Positions 53,097-63,175 of a stretch of 64,000 bases of DNA are shown piece by piece. The DNA is from Skeletonema tropicum. Taxonomy: Eukaryota > Bacillariophyta > Thalassiosirophyceae > Thalassiosirales > Thalassiosiraceae. The notes below the pieces were generated by a model. That model was not told where the DNA came from. It made no database searches and worked only from the letters and a program-made list of their open reading frames with translations. Numbering within the stretch: position 1 is the stretch's first letter; each line of letters opens with the position of its first letter. The stretch is taken from the NCBI GenBank assembly GCA_037178625.1, contig CM074128.1, positions 3,224,001 through 3,288,000 on the forward strand, given 5' to 3'. The translations under genes and the position numbers were made by a program.

Positions 53097-54056
53097 ATGT
53101 CAGAAGCAAATCACTCCTCGACACCTCCTGCTCCATCAATGACCACCGAAAGCTTCCAGAAGTATTACGGCCGAGGCTCTGCTGCTGCCGGTGCTAATAA
53201 TGGTGCGTATCCCAACCCTCCTCACCATGGGACGGATCAACACCACGCACCGATGGACAAGCATCAACATCCTCACTTTGCCCCACCGCCGAACGAGCCT
53301 CCATCACGGGGTGCCCCGCATCATGGTTATGCACATGCTCCTTCGTCGTCGTGGTATTACAATCAACCACCACCACCTCCTCCTCCACAACAACACTATC
53401 CCAGTCCTCACAATCACAGCGAAGCTTCTTCGTCGAAACGGCGTCATGCTCCGTTGCTTCAACAATCACCTCCAATGGTAACACCCAAAGAAAGCAACGA
53501 TTCCGACTCTGTGCCGAATTCGCGACAAGCTGCTGCTGCTGCTGCGTCGAAGAAAAGATCTGCAAAGTCATCAACAAAACAACAACAATCACGCAAAAAT
53601 AGTACTGCATCTACTGCCAACGCGTCGTCTGCCAAAGAAACTGCTGCGGCTGCTGCTGCTTTGGATGAAGAGATTCAAGTGGACCCAATGAAGCAAGATT
53701 TTTTCTTTTATGCAAATGATCGTTTCGATGCTGTCAAGGCTCAATGTGAGGAAGAATGCAAACAATCATCAACACAGGCTGGCAATAAGGAGAATGAACT
53801 TTATCGACTCACAACTCTCATGAATGCACGTCTCATCCAAGATTGGGAATCTGGGCCTGCATCACTTCGTGAACAATACATGAAGATGGAAGATGATGAT
53901 CGTCAACGATTCATGAGTGAGGAGGAAGTGGCAAGTAGGCATTGCGCTACACTCACTGCTAGGAAGAGGAGTCCGAAAGGAAAAGCTCCTGCCAATGCAA
54001 GGAAAGATTCTTCTGGCGATGGAGTGGTTACGGAGTCAAAGAAAGCCAGACATTAA
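53097..54056 (+). CDS. Low-complexity protein of unknown function
   Basis: The ATG at 53097 (MSEANHSS) gives 319 residues; an upstream ATG at 53049 would add 16. The first 200 residues are rich in Pro, His, Gln, Ala and Ser with a poly-Pro run (PPPPPPPQQHYPSP) and basic patches (SKKRSAKSSTKQQQSRKN). Only residues about 205-290 look folded: DPMKQDFFFYANDRFDAVKAQCEEE, LTTLMNARLIQDWESGPASLREQY and MEDDDRQRFMSEEE. This is faintly like an HMG-box-type helical domain but not enough for a call. The basic tail suggests a nuclear protein. Confidence 0.6.
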   Translation: MSEANHSSTPPAPSMTTESFQKYYGRGSAAAGANNGAYPNPPHHGTDQHHAPMDKHQHPHFAPPPNEPPSRGAPHHGYAHAPSSSWYYNQPPPPPPPQQHYPSPHNHSEASSSKRRHAPLLQQSPPMVTPKESNDSDSVPNSRQAAAAAASKKRSAKSSTKQQQSRKNSTASTANASSAKETAAAAAALDEEIQVDPMKQDFFFYANDRFDAVKAQCEEECKQSSTQAGNKENELYRLTTLMNARLIQDWESGPASLREQYMKMEDDDRQRFMSEEEVASRHCATLTARKRSPKGKAPANARKDSSGDGVVTESKKARH

Positions 54057-54437
54057 TTGCGTTTCATTGGGTTGTATGTTACTTCTTGTTGGGGCAACGT
54101 TGTATTATCTTTTTCGTACATTATTTTACATACTTAACTTGATTAGAAAGAATCAAACAGATGAAAACATTAGAAATTGAATTGTTTCCACTGATCTGTT
54201 CTTGACCCACATTACCAACTTGAGTTGAGCTGCTGAAGACACTGTCATTTCGAACATGCGCTGAGTATCGATCAACCCTGCTATCCAACTGACTCTCAAA
54301 GTCTTTTCATTGTTACAGTTTAAGTCCCAATTGCAAGAGACACCCATTTCTGTTCACGGTCCACGATACAGCTTTCAATTTTCCAAGATAGACCCAAGAC
54401 CATGTCAACAAAAGTGCATAATTATGAAAACGGCATC
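54057..54437. other. Intergenic region before the retrotransposon
   Basis: About 380 bases with no recognised feature. Its last five bases with position 54442 form the left target duplication ATACT (54438-54442). Confidence 0.45.
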
Positions 54438-54442
54438 ATACT

Positions 54443-54649
54443 TGTTGGAATACACGGGACTCAATCAGTGACTGGAACCAAGAGGGTCTTTACCTCTTTA
54501 CTATCCAGGCACCAGACCTGTGTAGACCCGTGTACGACGGAACTAGCTCGCCCTTTATTACTAGCTAACGATTAAATATATAGTTTGTTTACGTGAATCT
54601 CCATGAACGTGTGTTCGCTAGGAGGCGTTGTCCGTAGCAGATTATAAGA
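54443..54649 (+). repeat. Left LTR (207 bp)
   Basis: Begins TGTTGGAATACACGG and ends ATTATAAGA. It matches 62933-63139 except for GCTCGCCC against GCTTGCCC and CCATGAAC against CCAAGAAC. The right end is not the usual CA; the 5-bp target duplication defines the border. Confidence 0.9.
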
Positions 54650-54669
54650 GTTTAGCACACCCATTAAGA

Positions 54670-56463
54670 ATGGCAAAGAAAAGGAAAGAGCTCCCTGATG
54701 ATAGTTCGGTTGATTCAGCTTCGTCTAGTGGTTCCAACTCGATGTCCGTTTTACAACGCTTTGTCGTCGAGGTGGTTTCCCCTATCGTTCAGTCGAATCA
54801 AGCCGTTGTTAAGGCGAACCAAGCTGTCGTCAAGGGAGTGGAGACTCTTGTTAAGGAAGTGAAGATACTAGCTGCAAGCATGGCCAAATTGGTCCAGAAT
54901 TCTTCGCAACCATCAGTCGCCCCTATCCGTTCAATTGTGCACTCGCAGGCGACATCTTTGTCGAACATTCCTATTGATTTGATGACTAAAAGTGGTTCTT
55001 CGGCCTACCTGGCAGGGTCTACACCGCCGGCAGATTGGAAACCGCTTTCTTTGGAACAGAAGAATAAGGCTAAGTTGTTGGAAGTACTTGCACATTTTGA
55101 GACAGGTAGTGGTTTTGACAGTCTCCTACTTATTGGGAAGTTGGGCACGGGTAAAATCCATGCTACTCCGAAAACTGTGGGACAAATTGAGGTCGCCTCT
55201 TTTGATGTGTCTAATTTCAGCCACATGCTCACCGCCAGGCATGAACTTGCCCGCGTGAACGTCTCCGATTGGTCTCAATGGATTCATGGTCCCGTTGACT
55301 GTAGTCTCACTCGCCTTGCCTCTAATCCTCGCATAGAGTCCACTTTGGATCTCGACGCATCGGATGATAATGTGAAGAAGGTGGCTAACCACAAGCATCA
55401 ACAGCGTATTAAATCTCAGATGGCGCATGATTTTATTCGTGCAATCCTTACTGAGGCTTCATACAAGTCTCTTCTATTGGATAAGTCATTTGTTGAGTAT
55501 GAGAACAAGGAACTGGATGGATCTAAGTTCTATTGTGGTCTCTCCCTCCTCTGGCTCGTCTTGGAAGCTGTTAAGCCTGCTGCCGTGGTAGATGCTAAGG
55601 AACTTGAGAAAGTTATTGAAGGGACTACTCTTCTTGGTCACTACAAGGACGATGTGCGTGCCTACATTAGCTGCATGCGGGGTGCTCTCACTGAAATTCG
55701 CAAGAAGCATGGTCAAGATGCCTACGGTGATCGTCGTTACACTGAATATCTGATGGGCCAACTCAAGAAATCTCAACTAGGTGTTTTTCGTCGCTGGGTG
55801 GAGATTGAGTGGACTAAGTTTATTACCAATAGGTCAACGTTTGATGTCCTTAACTTTGAGACCGACGCAACCGAGATTTGGGTTGGTCACACTCATGAGG
55901 ATGATACCAATGCCCCTGCTACTGAGGAATCTAAGAAGTTGGCTCTTCTCACGCAGCAGAATAAAACTCTACAGAAGAAGGTCAAGGCGTTGACAGATTT
56001 GGATGCTGGCAAGTCGAATGACAAGGATCGCGATGGTAATAACAGTGATTTAGTGGTGGAAGGTATTGAACGTTGGCGCACGATCAAGAAGGGGAATACT
56101 TACAGAAAAGATGGTAAACTCTTCGAGTGGTGTGACAAGCACAAGCATCATACCGGTGCCTATTCTGGCTTGTATATGAGGTGCAACAACGGTGATCATC
56201 ATGATCACGAGCTTTGGTTGAGGAAAAGGAAGAAGCCTAGCAAGGGACGCCGCGATGGAGGTTCCAAGCGTAAAGCCGACGATTCTGAAGGGGATGCTAA
56301 CGCTAAACCTGAAGATTCCTCTTCGACCAAGTCCAAGTCCTTGACCCCCGTGTGGAAAAAGGAGAGAAGGACTGCTTTTATCACCGATGCTGTCTGCAAT
56401 GGAATGTCCGATGAGCAGGCGGCAGGACTTTGGGAGAGGCAAATCGCAAACTCGGATTTTTAG
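54670..56463 (+). CDS. gag: Copia Gag protein
   Basis: The ATG at 54670 (MAKKRKELPDDSS) starts a 597-residue protein that ends at TAG 56463. It has a Lys-rich start, a coiled-coil-like region (KANQAVVKGVETLVKEVK), a helical capsid-like centre and, near residue 485, a zinc-knuckle-like Cys/His cluster (CDKHKHHTGAYSGLYMRC). A basic C-terminus follows (KRKKPSKGRRDGGSKRK). It overlaps the pol frame by 34 bases. Structural protein of the virus-like particle. Confidence 0.82.
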   Translation: MAKKRKELPDDSSVDSASSSGSNSMSVLQRFVVEVVSPIVQSNQAVVKANQAVVKGVETLVKEVKILAASMAKLVQNSSQPSVAPIRSIVHSQATSLSNIPIDLMTKSGSSAYLAGSTPPADWKPLSLEQKNKAKLLEVLAHFETGSGFDSLLLIGKLGTGKIHATPKTVGQIEVASFDVSNFSHMLTARHELARVNVSDWSQWIHGPVDCSLTRLASNPRIESTLDLDASDDNVKKVANHKHQQRIKSQMAHDFIRAILTEASYKSLLLDKSFVEYENKELDGSKFYCGLSLLWLVLEAVKPAAVVDAKELEKVIEGTTLLGHYKDDVRAYISCMRGALTEIRKKHGQDAYGDRRYTEYLMGQLKKSQLGVFRRWVEIEWTKFITNRSTFDVLNFETDATEIWVGHTHEDDTNAPATEESKKLALLTQQNKTLQKKVKALTDLDAGKSNDKDRDGNNSDLVVEGIERWRTIKKGNTYRKDGKLFEWCDKHKHHTGAYSGLYMRCNNGDHHDHELWLRKRKKPSKGRRDGGSKRKADDSEGDANAKPEDSSSTKSKSLTPVWKKERRTAFITDAVCNGMSDEQAAGLWERQIANSDF

Positions 56464-59429
56464 GAGGCACGGAGTTTGCTGGAGCAAGGGAATGTGATAA
56501 CCTAGACTACTTAGTTATCATATTCGTTGCTTTACTCCGAATTGCCTTAATTCCGTACAGCATTTATTCCTTTATTGTGGTACACTTGGTGCGCTACATA
56601 ATTAAGGTTTGTGAGTTTCCGATGGCTGTCCCTATGCGAGTATACAATGCAGAGGTAGCAAATGTTTTGTGGCTGAAGAACTTCTTCTGGTGGTTTGTGG
56701 CTCACCTCATCTACTGGATCTACGTTTGCGTACAAGTTCTCCAAATACCACTCCAATGCGCTAACTTGGTATGGATAGGAATCTGTTTTTGGCCGCGTTT
56801 CTACTATCATCTTTTCCGCCCTTCATCTCCTGGTCGATCGATTTGGGATATCTTGAATGACCCAGGTCATTCAGCAGACAGGAGATTAGGATTACGTACT
56901 GCTTCTCGGAAGGAAGGGGAAACTGAAAGTAATAACAACAAAGCTATTCTTCACTCGAAGACTCAATTCCTATTCAAGCATCAAGATCTCTGCCCCACGC
57001 GAGAGAAATGGTATCTTCATTCATCCTATCAGGTTCATGGTTCGTTTGCATGCCTTGTCGGTATGGATTCACAAGTGGTCGACTCTCTAGAAGCAGCATT
57101 GGATACTCCGATTCTATTCAAGTATTCACCTGATCCTCTGTGTCTTGAGGTCCCCTACGAATATGTAACCTCATGTATGAAGAAGCCTCCCGATTGCGGT
57201 TTGGATTGGTGCTGGGCAACGTTTTGGCATCTATTCTTCATGATTTTGTTCATCTCAACTGGATATTTGAAGTTCCTCTATCTACGATGGTCTTCCTCTA
57301 CCGTGTCACAACCAAAGCCAGCCAAGACATCTAGACGGCGGCGACGCAAATTTGTGAGGAAACGTCGACATCGTCCTTCACTTCCTGTTGTCCATGCGAA
57401 AGCATCTGTCTTTATGACCAAAGGAGGGGATGATAATGATGAGCTCAGGGCAGATAGAACTACATGGGATACAGATGGAATACCGTTCTTTATTGATAGT
57501 TGCGCCAATCTAATCATCAGCAATCAAAGAGATCTCTTCGGTGACTTGAGGGCAGTAACATCAAGCATTCAGACGCATAGTGGTGAAGACGAACGAGTTC
57601 GGTACATTGGAATTTTTCGACTGGAGTTACCTGACAATGATGGAAAGATTTGGACTTATCAGATTCCTGGTGCATTCTATGATCCGCATACACCCTACAA
57701 CATTCTTGGAGTTGTAGCGCTGTCAAATTTCTTCAATGATACGGATCCTACTAACAATCCTCTTGCAATCGATGGCACTTGGTCTCGGACTAGTGGTGCT
57801 CGCACAGAGTTAGTTTGGGATAATCAGAAGCACAGGTTGAACTTTCTGCACAAGTCGGAGTCACAACTCCCAGAGTTGATTCTCTATCAGGGCAATTCTT
57901 ATTTCGAGGCATTTTGTACGCGGGTGTCACGTTTTTACGATAGTACTGTTCGTCACGCTTTTACAACTGCGTATACTGTACAACCGACTAATTTCGTTGA
58001 GGACGACGAGGGAGAAGTTGGAGTGGTGGACCAGATTCCAGATCAGCGTGAGTCTTGGTACAAGCCGCCGTATTCTTCAGATTATTGTCTACCTTGTTCC
58101 TCCAACAAGTCACCGGAAGAACAATCGAAATATCCTTTTAAACTTGGAGAAAACCTACTTTACAAACGTATGGAGGGTGATACTTTGAAAACGGATAGCG
58201 TGGTTTACGAGGGAGAAGATGCATCGGGCAAGAATCATCTTATTCGTCGCAAGGATGGAACTCGGATTGCCGTCCATGACTCGACTCTTGTTTCACAACT
58301 ACAGCCTTCGTTTGAGAACATACCTGGCTCCCCTCTTGACTACAGGAATGAAGTTGGAGTAGGTGTTTCGCAGAAAGAGGCGCAAGCCTTAGCCCGTCCA
58401 CAGCAACTTACTCCGATTCAACAGGAGCTGCTAGGATGGCATCATCGCCTATATCACTTGGATTTCAAGCATCTTTTTCGTCTTGCTAAGATTGGAGTTC
58501 TTCCGAAGTCTCTACTACAATGTGAGAAAGCTCCGCCGAAGTGCCTAGAATGCTTGTTTGGCAACGCTAGACGCCGCCCGTGGCGACACAAAGGTGGAGG
58601 TGGGAGCATCAAGAAGAAAACTGAGGTACTACCAGGAGATGGCGTGTCTGCAGATCAGATTGTGAGTGCACAACCTGGACTGGTTCCACAAATGAGTGGG
58701 AAGCTTACGAGTGAGCGTATTTGGGGTGCGACAACTTTCGTGGATCATGTATCAGATTACGTCTATGTGCATATCATGAAGTCTTTCACCACGGAGGATA
58801 CGCTTACAGCAAAGAAAGCATTTGAAAAGATCTTCACTATTGCGGGTAGGAAAGTTAAGTCATACCGCTGTGATAATGGAAGATTTGCCGATAAGGCTTG
58901 GTTAGACGATTGCAATTTGCACCAGCAAGCGATTACATTTTGTGGTGTCGGCCATCATTCACAAAATGGAAAGATTGAAGCAAAGAACAAATATTTGACT
59001 TTGACTGCTCGAACGCTATTGCTGCATGGAATGCGGATGTGGCCTGAAATGATCTCTACTTATCTTTGGCCATTTGCAATGAAAGCAGCAGCTGATCGTC
59101 ACAATGTGCTCCATCTTGACGAGGATGGACTCACTCCAGAAGCTAAGCTTCACGGAGTATCGATGGAAAACGTTCCAGTGAAGACCTTTCACACTTTATT
59201 CTGTCCGGTATTTGTTTTAGACTCGAGGGCGCATTCAGCTGGAGGTAAAGTTCCAAAGTGGGAGCCACGATCAAGATGCGGTGTGTATCTTGGGCATTCA
59301 CCGATTCATGCGGGTTCAGTTGCATTGGTATTCAATCCGGTTACAGGTCTAGTATCACCAGCATATCATGTGGTTTTCGATGACAATTTTAGTACCGTAC
59401 CCTATATGCAGAACGCATCGGTGCTGTTA
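56430..59429 (+). CDS. pol: Copia Pol, first part: membrane segments, protease, integrase
   Basis: Open in the -1 frame relative to gag from 56430, with no early ATG, so it is probably made as a Gag-Pol fusion by frameshifting near GATTTTTAG (56456-56464). Residues about 25-130 and 258-285 contain four or five strongly hydrophobic stretches (DYLVIIFVALLRIALIPYS, FFWWFVAHLIYWIYVC, FWHLFFMILFISTGYL). The protease motif FFIDSCAN lies near residue 352. Near 670 the pre-integrase motif is LGWHHRLYHLDF..CLECLFG. The integrase D, D and E are in SADQIV, RCDNGRF and NGKIEAKN. The reading frame is cut at 59429 by a nested DNA element. Confidence 0.85.
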
Positions 59430-60481
59430 CATCGAATCCTTGGATTTCCGAATCCTAGGATTCCTGCTCCGAATCCTAGGATTCGATAAAACATGACGTC
59501 CGAATCCTAGGATTCTGGCAAGGCTTGCTTGAAGAAGAACTCCACGATGATGAAGTAACGCCTACTAGAGAGGGCTACTGCTGCAGCAACAACATAGCAG
59601 ATACTTACTTCACACTATTTTAGATTATGCCGACGATGTTCTCTCGACCGTTATTATTCTCGGCGCTACCATCGCCAATACACACGTCGACCGACATAAT
59701 TTAATTTTCACATCCAGAGTACGCAATACGCAATAATCAGCACTCGAGATAGCCGATAACAACAAAGTCAATAACAACAAATGAGTTGTATTCATGTACC
59801 ATTCAATCATACTCTTCTAATGAATGTGTATGTCTTGGTGGTACGTAATACAGAGTTTAAAGTATCAGATAGACTATGTTATTATTAATTGTTGGTATGT
59901 GATGTAAATTATTAGAAGTAATACTTGATAAATGTCATATTCCCCTCAATCTATCATTAATATGGCTCCCACGGATGCATGTTATCGTAATAATGAATTT
60001 TTAATGCTTGTTTGATCGATATCTTCGCCGTTTGCATTGAATTGTAGTTGATTGTTGTGTTGATGTTCGACGGAAACGAATAATTATGCAAACTTTTTGT
60101 ACCGTGTAGGCGACGTCGTGGCGTTTCCTTCCGCTCCAGGTGACTAAGCCGTCGTCTTTAATCATATTAGAGGCGAGGGAGCGGGTTGGTTGCCTTTGTA
60201 ATTACTTGATGCCCCTCCTTATCTACTGCTGCATAGCAGCGATATCGTATCATGGTCGGTCGAGGTGTCTTCATCTTCGCCCATCAATCCAAGGATTCGA
60301 TGGATCAGAGCCGGCGAATCCTAGGATTCGGAGCAGGAATCCTAGGATTCGGAGGCAGGAATCCTAGGATTCGGACAATCCAAGGATTCGATGTGCAGCC
60401 CCCTCACGAATCCTAGGATTCCGAAGTCCAAGGATTCGCCGGCATCGAATCCTAGGATTTTCAGAATCCTAGGATTCGATG
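59430..60481. mobile_element. TA-flanked inverted-repeat element 4, with palindrome clusters (1052 bp)
   Basis: Inserted in the copia pol. Ends are inverted repeats CATCGAATCC(T/A)(T/A)GGATT, bordered by TA (59428-59429 and 60482-60483). Removing the element and one TA restores GTG CTG TTA ACA GTG CCA (VLLTVP) without a break. Both subterminal regions are packed with the palindrome AATCCTAGGATT: about three on the left (59450-59515) and six to eight on the right (60314-60475), plus AATCCAAGGATT variants. The inner 750 bases have no conserved coding sequence, so it is non-autonomous. Confidence 0.9.
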
Positions 60482-62914
60482 TAACAGTGCCACCAATGTG
60501 GGAACAGCTTGTTCAGACTTCATCCGAACTAGCTACTTCAGAGGATTTTCGTTTGACAGATACTTGGTTGAAGAATATGAACGAGGGGAATATCGAACCC
60601 CTGCCGATGGATGGGACTAGGAAACGAAAAGCGACGGCTATTACTGATCCCTTTGCAATAATAAACGATCGAAACAACAGCAAGAATCCAAATACACCGG
60701 CATCATCCGCTCCTATCGACACAATGCCAGTTGTGCCAGTTGCCGAGGGAGGCGGCGAGTCAGGCAGTTTACCTTCGGCGAAGGAAGAAGACGCTGCAGC
60801 AAGTCTTTCTACACCACAACGAAGTACACAAAACAATAATGCCATGACAGCGACAGAGAAATCAACCGCTCCAGCTCCAACAGCTCAGGTCTCCAATGAA
60901 TTGGAGATGCCAACAGTTATCAATCTTGCGGAAGCAGGGCTACGGCGATCTGAACGCATTAGAGCTCAGGCAGAGAAATGTGCTACCGCCCTATCTACTA
61001 TTGGAACTGCTACAGAAACCTTGTCACGTACTCGTGCTGGCAGATGTCTGTACACTGCTCTTTCAACAGTAAGCACCATTTCTGAAATATCTATGCCAAA
61101 TCACAACATCTTTCATCATGATGTTACATCCAACGGTAAATCACCCACCTTGACTCATCGTATGATGCAGAAGTATCACGAGGCGAATGAACTCTACGAT
61201 GGGACTTTCAACGCTACACATTTCTTTTCTCTAGTCACTCAAGATATATCATCAAATGAGACTTTTCACTATGGTCAAGCGATGCAACAGGCCGACAAAG
61301 ACGATTTTCGCGAGGCGATGATAAAAGAAGTCAGAGATCATGAACAGCGGGGTCATTGGGAATTAGTACCGAGATCAGATATGCCTGACGGCATGAAAGC
61401 AATTAAATCAATCTGGTCATTTAAGCGCAAGAGGAGTCCAGCAGGACTATTACTCAAGCATAAAGCACGACTTTGTGCGCATGGTGGTATGCAGCAATGG
61501 GGGGAGAACTACTGGGAGACCTACTCTCCGGTGGTAAATATGTTGACTGTTCGACTTTTACTCCTTATCTGCAAGATCCACGGGTTACACTCCAAATCTA
61601 TTGATTTCGTCTTAGCGTTTCCGCAGGCGGACTTGGAGGAAGACATTTGGATGGAACTCCCCATCGGATTTGAATACGACGATTCAGACGATGAAGATAA
61701 TACCGGGAGGGGGAGAGTAGATCCAAACAAGTCTAGATATCTGCTGAAGTTGAAGAAGAATCTGTACGGGCTCAAGCAAGCCAGTCACAATTGGTATCAA
61801 CATTTGAAAGAAGGTCTAATGAAGCGAGGTTTAACTCCGAGTGCCATTGATAGCTGTCTTTATCTCAAGAAAGGTTTGGCGGTATTGACGTATGTGGATG
61901 ACTGCATCTTAGTCAGTACAAGCCAAGACACTCTCGACAACTTTGTCAAGTCTTTGGTTGAAGGCGAAGAGAAATTTATTCTCACTGATGAAGGGGATAT
62001 TGATAAGTTTCTTGGGATAGAGATACAGCATTACGATGATGGTTCATTCGAGCTTTCACAACCTCATCTTATCCAACGAATTGTTAGTGAGATAGGACTC
62101 GGTGATGACAGTAAGTGGGGTCAAGCAGCAAAGTCTCGTTCTACACCTGCGGATAAAGCTATTCTATCGAAAGACAGCAATGGCATAAAACGCAAGTATA
62201 CGTGGAAATATCGTACAGCTATCGGGATGTTGACTTACCTGCAAGGCAATACTAGACCAGACATTTCAGTTGCTACACACCAATGCGCAAGATTTTCGAT
62301 GGATCCGAAGCGGAGTCACGAGGTAGCAGTAATGAAGATTGGAAAATATCTACGTACGTCAATGGACAAGGGAATTATCTACAAACCAGACAAGAAGTTG
62401 GGCTTAGAATGCTATGTTGACGCTGATTTCGCTGGTGGTTGGCAACATGCAGATGCTGAATCAGCAGAGAGCGTGATGTCAAGAACTGGATACATCCTCA
62501 TGTATGCAAACTGCCCAATTCACTGGGTAAGTAAGTTGCAAACGGAAATTGCTTTGAGTACTGCGGAAGCGGAATACATCGCGCTATCGCAAGCACTGCG
62601 AGAAGTAATTCCAATGATGGAGATGATGAAAGAATTGAAAACTGCATTCCCGATGGAGATTACAATTCCAAATTTCAACTGCACCGTGCACGAAGATAAT
62701 CAATCATGCATCAGTATGGCGACGAAGCAGAAATTCTCTCCGAGGACAAAACACATTGCGCTGAAGTATCATCATTTTCGCTCTTTTGTGAACGCGAACA
62801 AAATCCTGATTAAGTACATATGTCAACACGCAAGATCAACTTGCAGATGCATTGACAAAACCTCTTGATCCTGAAACATTTATTCGTTTACGCAAGATGC
62901 TAATTGGATGGTAA
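60482..62914 (+). pseudogene. pol: Copia Pol, second part: reverse transcriptase and RNase H
   Basis: Continuation of pol after the nested element. Reverse transcriptase (RVT_2) motifs are WELVPRSDMP, KARLCAHGGMQQ, DFVLAFPQADL and the catalytic YVDD near 61891. RNase H has YVDADFAGGW and STAEAEYIALSQALRE, then NQSCISMATK and RTKHIALKYHHF. Near 62822 one extra base shifts the frame; beyond it the expected end continues (TQDQLADALTKPLD, ending at TAA 62912-62914). Called a pseudogene because the nested element separates it from integrase and because of this frameshift. Corrected, Pol would have about 1800 residues. Confidence 0.85.
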
Positions 62915-62923
62915 TGCCTCGCT

Positions 62924-62932
62924 ACGAGGGAG
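62924..62932 (+). promoter_or_regulatory. Polypurine tract of the copia element
   Basis: ACGAGGGAG directly before the right LTR, the normal position of the primer for plus-strand DNA synthesis. Confidence 0.55.
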
Positions 62933-63139
62933 TGTTGGAATACACGGGACTCAATCAGTGACTGGAACCAAGAGGGTCTTTACCTCTTTACTATCCAGGC
63001 ACCAGACCTGTGTAGACCCGTGTACGACGGAACTAGCTTGCCCTTTATTACTAGCTAACGATTAAATATATAGTTTGTTTACGTGAATCTCCAAGAACGT
63101 GTGTTCGCTAGGAGGCGTTGTCCGTAGCAGATTATAAGA
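62933..63139 (+). repeat. Right LTR (207 bp)
   Basis: Direct repeat of 54443-54649. It is followed by the target duplication ATACT (63140-63144). LTRs carry promoter and polyadenylation signals, and this one lies directly upstream of the last gene of the window. Confidence 0.9.
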
Positions 63140-63175
63140 ATACTCACTTCCTGAAACTGAAACGAAATAAGTATC

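Larger units (their letters stand above)
54443..63139 (+). mobile_element. Ty1/copia LTR retrotransposon, interrupted by a nested element
   Basis: An 8.7-kb insertion with direct 207-bp LTRs and a perfect 5-bp target duplication (ATACT at 54438-54442 and 63140-63144). Domain order is Gag, protease, GAG-pre-integrase, integrase, reverse transcriptase, RNase H, which is the copia order. Without the 1052-bp nested element the pol frame is continuous across the junction. The LTRs differ at two positions that I can see, so it is young. A purine-rich tract (ACGAGGGAG) precedes the right LTR; no primer-binding site could be assigned with confidence. Confidence 0.93.

Noticed and set aside
54628..54669. 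Gag starting at a TTG inside the left LTR
   Set aside because: A normal ATG lies at 54670; the upstream open stretch is LTR sequence.
27992..60475. Elements 2 and 4 as one family because both contain CTAGGATTC
   Set aside because: Their terminal repeats and overall structure differ; the shared 9-mer alone is weak evidence.
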